Assembly: GCA_011799875.1 (NCBI GenBank)
Contig: JAAAXO010000122.1
Location: 62,001 to 126,000 of the forward strand
Reading direction: 5' to 3'
Source of the DNA: Thinopyrum elongatum
Taxonomy: Eukaryota; Streptophyta; Magnoliopsida; Poales; Poaceae
Length of the DNA: 64,000 nt
A program made the position numbers and the translations under genes. Positions 59,278 to 64,000 of the stretch are shown piece by piece; positions within the stretch are counted from its first letter, which is position 1, and each line of letters begins with the position of its first letter. The notes under the pieces were generated by a model. The model did no database searches. It was not told where the DNA came from and saw nothing but the letters and a program-made list of their open reading frames with translations.

Positions 59278-61349
59278 GATGTGGTATTGTTGAGGAGAAT
59301 GAAGCTATGCTTGCACGTTTTATGGGTGGTTTAAATAAAGAGATTCAGACCATTTTAGAGTATAAGGAGTATAACAATATCACTCGTTTATTCCATCTTG
59401 CTTGCAAAGCTGAACGTTCAGTGCAGGATCGACAGGCATTGGCGCGGACTAACTTTTCTGCAGGTCGAACTTCATCATGGACACCGCGTGCATCCTCTAC
59501 TTCAACACGTTCTGCTGCACCGGCACCTCCGTCAGCTGCCACCTCTAGCCGTGATACAAGAAAGCAGGCACAACCACCACTATCTGCGAAGAGCACACCT
59601 TCCGGGCCTGCACAGAGCTCTTCTTCATCCATGGCATCAACAGGGCAAACACATGATATTATTTGTCGCCGTTGCAAGGGTGGAGGTCATTATGCTAGAG
59701 AATGCCCATCTAAGCGTGTGATGATTGCTACTGAGGATGGTGGGTACGAGTCCGCTAGTGACTATGATGAGGAGACTTTGGCTCTAATTACACGTGAAGA
59801 ACATGGTGGAGATGATTCTGAACATGAGACACAATACATGGCTCCTGAAGACGCTGACAGGTATGAATGTTTAGTTGTTCAACGTGTTTTGAGTGTGCAG
59901 GTCACACAAGCTGAGCAAAATCAGAGGCATAATTTGTTCCACACAAAGGGAGTTGTGAAGGAACGTTCTGTTCGTGTCATCATAGATGGAGGGAGCTGCA
60001 ACAACTTGGCTAGCATGGAGATGGTGGAGAAGCTATTTCTCACCACAAGACCACATCCACATCCTTACTACATCCAATGGTTCAACAACAGCGGCAAGGT
60101 TAAGGTAACACGTATTGTTCATGTGCATTTTAGTATCGCTACATATGCTGATTATGTTGATTGTGATGTGGTACCCATGCAAGCATGTTCCTTATTACTT
60201 GGTAGACCATGGCAATTCGATAAAAATTCTGTACACCATGGTAGAAACAATCAGTATACTCTTGTTCATAAGGATAAACATATTACTTTGCTTCCTATGA
60301 CTCATGATTCTATTTTCAAAGATGATATTAATCGAGCTAATAAAGCAAAATAGGAGCAAAATAAGAGTGAAAATCAGATTGTGGCAAAATAATTTGAGCA
60401 ACAAATGAAGCCTAATAACAAACCATCATCTCATGTTGCTTCTGAAATTAAATTGAAAAGTGGATGTTTACTTGCCACCAAATCTGATATTGATGATCTA
60501 GATTTCAGCAAATCTGTTTGCTATGCTTTTGTGTGCAAAGAGGCATTATTTTCATTCGAGGACGTGCCTTCCTCTTTGCCTCCTGCTGTCACTAACATTT
60601 TGCAGGAGTTCGCTGACGTCTTTCCACAAGACGTGCCACCAGGATTGCCACCTATTCGAGGGATTGAGCATCAGATTGACTTAATTCCCGGTGCTTCGCT
60701 GCCAAACCGTGCGCCATACCGTACCAATCCAGAGGAGATGAAGGAGATTGTGCTTCAAGTACAGGAGCTACACGACAAAGGTTATATACGCGAATCTCTT
60801 AGTCCTTGTGCTGTTCCTATTATACTAGTGCCAAAAAAGGATGGTACGTCGCGTATGTGTGTTGATTGTAGAGGCATTAATAATATAACTATTCGTTATC
60901 GTTATCCTATTCCTAGGCTAGATGATATGCTTGATGAATTAAGTGGCTCTACAATATTCTCCAAAGTTGATGTGCGTAGTGGATACCATCAAATTCGTAT
61001 GAAATTGGGAGATGAATGGAAAACGGCATTTAAAACTAAGTTTGGTTTATATGAGTGGTTAGTCATGCCTTTTGGGTTAACTAATGCACCTAGTACTTTC
61101 ATGAGATTAATGAACGAAGTTTTACGTGCTTTCATTAGATGATTTGTGGTTGTCTATTTTGATGATATACTGATTTATAGCAAATCTTTGGAAGAACATT
61201 TGGAACATTTACGTGCTGTTTTTATTGCTCTACGCGATGCACGTTTGTTTGGTAACCTTGGGAAGTGCACCTTTTGCACCGACCGAGTATCTTTTCTTGG
61301 CTATGTTGTTACTCCACAGGGAATTGAAGTTGATAAAGCCAAGATTGAA
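59278..61349 (+). pseudogene. gag-pol: Older family A-like gag-pol, three stops
   Basis: From the end of the capsid domain (CGIVEENEAMLARFMGGLN) through zinc knuckle CRRCKGGGHYAREC, protease IIDGGSCNNLAS and RT ([21 protein letters not shown]) to VDKAKIE. Stops at 60351 (TAG), 60390 (TAA) and 61140 (TGA) are in the reading frame. The linker after the capsid differs from the other copies (SAPAPPSAATSSRD), as does the 5' flank. It is the most diverged A-like copy here and fits an earlier insertion layer. Confidence 0.87.
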
Positions 61350-61898
61350 TGATAGAGGCGAGGGTGTCCCGATCTTTCGATGAGATGATAGCTATCGTTT
61401 TTGGTGGAGTAGACTTTGACGATCCGACTACGAACGTGCGAGGACGTCGCGCCTTAGCAATCGCTAAACCAACTCCGAGAGGTTATTGACCACGCCGGAG
61501 CACAATCAACCTGACCACGAGGGTCTATCTCCTGCAAGCAAACGAAGAACAAGCAAGAAACTAAGATTTGCAATCTGGATATTGCGAATATAAGATGAAA
61601 GCTTTATTGATCAAGGTGGGGTTCTGTGACGTCTTGGTCTGGTCGTTGAACACAAACGAAGTACGCGAAGTTGCAGCTATGGCGAACTTTTAATCTAAAC
61701 AAAACCCAAAGTCTAAACGGTGCCCTAAGGGCTGTATATATGGAGGAAGAGGAGGGGATTTCGTGGCCCTTGAAGGAGGGGTCCGAAACCAACCCTATCT
61801 CTTGTTTCCCCACACATACGGACTCTAAAAACAGCCTATACTCAAGTATTTCGAAATTACATGGGCCTGGCCCAATAATAAGGTGACGCAGCACCTAT
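61350..61898 (-). mobile_element. Family A LTR (L26), truncated
   Basis: 549 bp from the U5 end; U3 is cut by LTR L27 at GCACCTAT. Left flank TTGAA in RT. Confidence 0.88.
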
Positions 61899-62820
61899 TG
61901 ATGAGGACATCAATACCATTGTTACACCCACAGCCCCTGCTTCTATACATACTGGACCAATTACTAGAGCTCGCGCACGCCAATTAAATTATCAGGTACT
62001 TTCGTTTCTTGGTAATGATTCTAAAGTTCATGAGAATATGATGCTGCCTAAATTGGATACATTTGTTTTGCTTACAAATGAAGGCCCTAGCTTGGACAAG
62101 AAAGAGGAACCTTGGAGCAAGTTCAAGCATGGAGATGATGGCATGCACAAGGGGAACAAGAACGGAGTTACAAGTGATGATTTCAGGACTTTGAAGCCAC
62201 CATAATGAGTGCAGGAAGCCTTGGACGAAATATACAAGATTTCACTTCATAAATTTCGTCCAGAGGCTATTATAGGTGCTGCGTCACCTTATTATTGGGC
62301 CAGGCCCATGTAATTTCGAAATACTTGAGTATAGGCTGTTTTTAGAGTCCGTATGTGTGGGGAAACAAGAGATAGGGTTGGTTTCGGACCCCTCCTTCAA
62401 GGGCCACGAAATCCCCTCCTCTTCCTCCATATATACAGCCCTTAGGGCACCGTTTAGACTTTGGGTTTTGTTTAGATTAAAAGTTCGCCATAGCTGCAAC
62501 TTCGCGTACTTCGTTTGTGTTCAACGACCAGACCAAGACGTCACAGAACCCCACCTTGATCAATAAAGCTCTCATCTTATATTCCCAATATCCAGATTGC
62601 AAATCTTAGTTTCTTGCTTGTTCTTCGTTTGCTTGCAGGAGATAGACCCTCGTGGTCAGGTTGATTGTGCTCCGGCGTGGTCAATAACCTCTCGGAGTTG
62701 GTTTAGCGATTGCTAAGGCGCGACGTCCTCGCACGTTCGTAGTCGGATCGTCAAAGTCTACTCCACCAAAAACGATAGCTATCATCTCATCGAAAGATCG
62801 GGACACCCTCGCCTCTATCA
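61899..62820 (+). mobile_element. Family A LTR (L27)
   Basis: 922 bp. Left flank CCTAT (in L26), right flank AGAGT (in B' gag); no duplication. With L26 it forms inverted copies of 549 bp spaced by 373 bp. Confidence 0.9.
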
Positions 62821-63494
62821 AGAGTGCCTACATCATCTGAGTTGATCATAAGAGGTAATGACAAAGGTACAGATTTTCAACTTTCACATGAGAATGATGC
62901 ATGCCTAGTTAACTTGAATACATCATGTGTTGTGTTACCTATTGATTTGAGCACACCAACTATTTTAGAGAATCGTGTTACTGTCATGAATGCGTCATGT
63001 GATCAAAGAGTTGAAGTATCAACAATTTTGAGTGCACCCAATGAATTAACTGTTGATGCAAAAGAAACAATGTTTAATCCTTTTGATATGACCTCTAATC
63101 TTGGTGATGATTTTGTGTCAAAAGACTTATTGCATGTTTGCTTATTTAAGCATGTAGTAGCATGTAAATTTGATGCAAGTAAGGTTTATTCACCAATGTT
63201 GGGATGGTTTAATGATGAACATTGTCAATCCTTTGATATGAATAAGAGCTTCACTTATATGTGCAAATTGAGTTGCAATATTTTCATGTCTTCTAATACT
63301 TGTGATAATATTTTGGCTTTATATTTTATGAACTATGAAAGTTACTCATGTATACATGTGTCATATGTGCAAAAATCAAGGAAAGTAAAAATGGATGACA
63401 TATACATATACAACATGTACACCTTGTCTCTTTTGTTAGCCACATTTCAGATTAAGCAACGCCGAGGACGGCTTTGTTTTCAAGAAGTGGAGGA
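62821..63494 (+). pseudogene. gag: Family B' polyprotein, C-terminal part
   Basis: 674 bp matching 55952-56625: linker end, Cys-rich region (VYSPMLGWFND, DDIYIYNMYTL) and the polypurine tract AAGAAGTGGAGGA. Open frame but the gag domain and start are missing, replaced by LTR L27. Confidence 0.88.
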
Positions 63495-64000
63495 TGATGA
63501 GGACATGAATACCTTGGATACGACCAAAAATATTGCATACATGTATATTTGTGAGGTGATTTCTAATGCAAACTATGCAATAATTTATTTGTGTCATCCA
63601 GGACAAAAATACTTCACAAACTTTTGTGCCATGTCTAATTGCAGGTGTATGGGACATTTGTACAATTCACATATGAAGATAAGGGAAAACGAGAAGTTTA
63701 GGTGCTGTTCAAAAAGTCCTCTCACGTCACTTTTGGGCCAAGAGAAGATAGAGTCCAAGTCTCTCACGTTCTGGATTCAGATTCGGACTGCACAGACATA
63801 CCTGACTCAAAACGCCAAGAACTTTTTCATACGGACTCCGAATTGGGTGATTCTTTTTTTGTTGGAAAGTAGATTTCGTGCTCTTTCCAACCCAATTGGA
63901 TTCACCTTAAAATTCATCTGGAGCTATGAGTTATTGACGAAACAATCTGACGCTGCAGCAGAATCCGAGTCAAACTACAAGTCCAAAGGTGTTGCATCAC
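63495..64000 (+). mobile_element. Family B' 3' LTR (L28), runs off window
   Basis: First 506 bp of a B' LTR including the intron candidate; the promoter and R-U5 are beyond the window. Confidence 0.9.

Noticed and set aside
1..64000. Centromeric satellite, CRISPR array or cellular gene
   Set aside because: No 150-180 bp tandem monomer, no spaced short repeats, and every coding stretch maps to gag, pol or the B ORF.

Overview
This window is plant centromere-type DNA built only from LTR retrotransposons. I found no cellular gene, tRNA, rRNA, CRISPR array or centromeric satellite. The polyproteins and LTRs belong to the CRM (centromeric chromovirus) clade of Ty3/gypsy. The signs are LTRs starting TGATGAGGACAT and ending CTCTATCA, an initiator-Met-tRNA primer site two bases after the LTR, a single gag-pol frame, and a C-terminal CR-like tail ([22 protein letters not shown]) encoded inside the 3' LTR. 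A grass is the most likely host (inference from family resemblance); the species cannot be named from this sequence.

Two families are interleaved. Family A is autonomous: 922-bp LTR, gag, protease, RT, RNase H, integrase and CR tail. Family B is non-autonomous: about 982-bp LTR, a related gag fused to an unrecognised Cys-rich C-terminal region, no pol. B occurs as subtypes B and B'. The families share LTR ends, primer site, polypurine tract and a leader stem-loop, but differ in U3 and gag.

Layout. 1-4678: minus-strand A fragments. 4679-14511: tandem minus-strand array of B elements sharing LTRs. 14512-15404: plus-strand B LTR lacking an 89-bp GT-AG segment. 15405-19769: two A pol copies head to head, a palindrome with about 2-kb arms. 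19770-24865: A LTR, part of a B element and its LTR, the latter hit by a solo A LTR. 24866-59140: an A host pol broken by two target-site-supported insertions, a 26.9-kb nested A composite (25724-52597) and a complete B' element (52821-57607). 59141-64000: an old LTR end, a decayed gag-pol, two opposed A LTRs and a B' 3' end.

How it fits together. B has gag but no enzymes, so it should depend on A's RT and integrase. Sequence support comes from LTRs that swap U3 and R-U5 reciprocally between families, with crossovers about 30 bp after the TATA box, where RNA should start. That is the product expected when minus-strand strong-stop DNA jumps between A and B RNAs in one particle. Later LTR-LTR recombination explains tandem units, missing target-site duplications and solo LTRs. 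Every A pol copy is broken; B' at 52821-57607 and B at 9543-12348 keep open ORFs.
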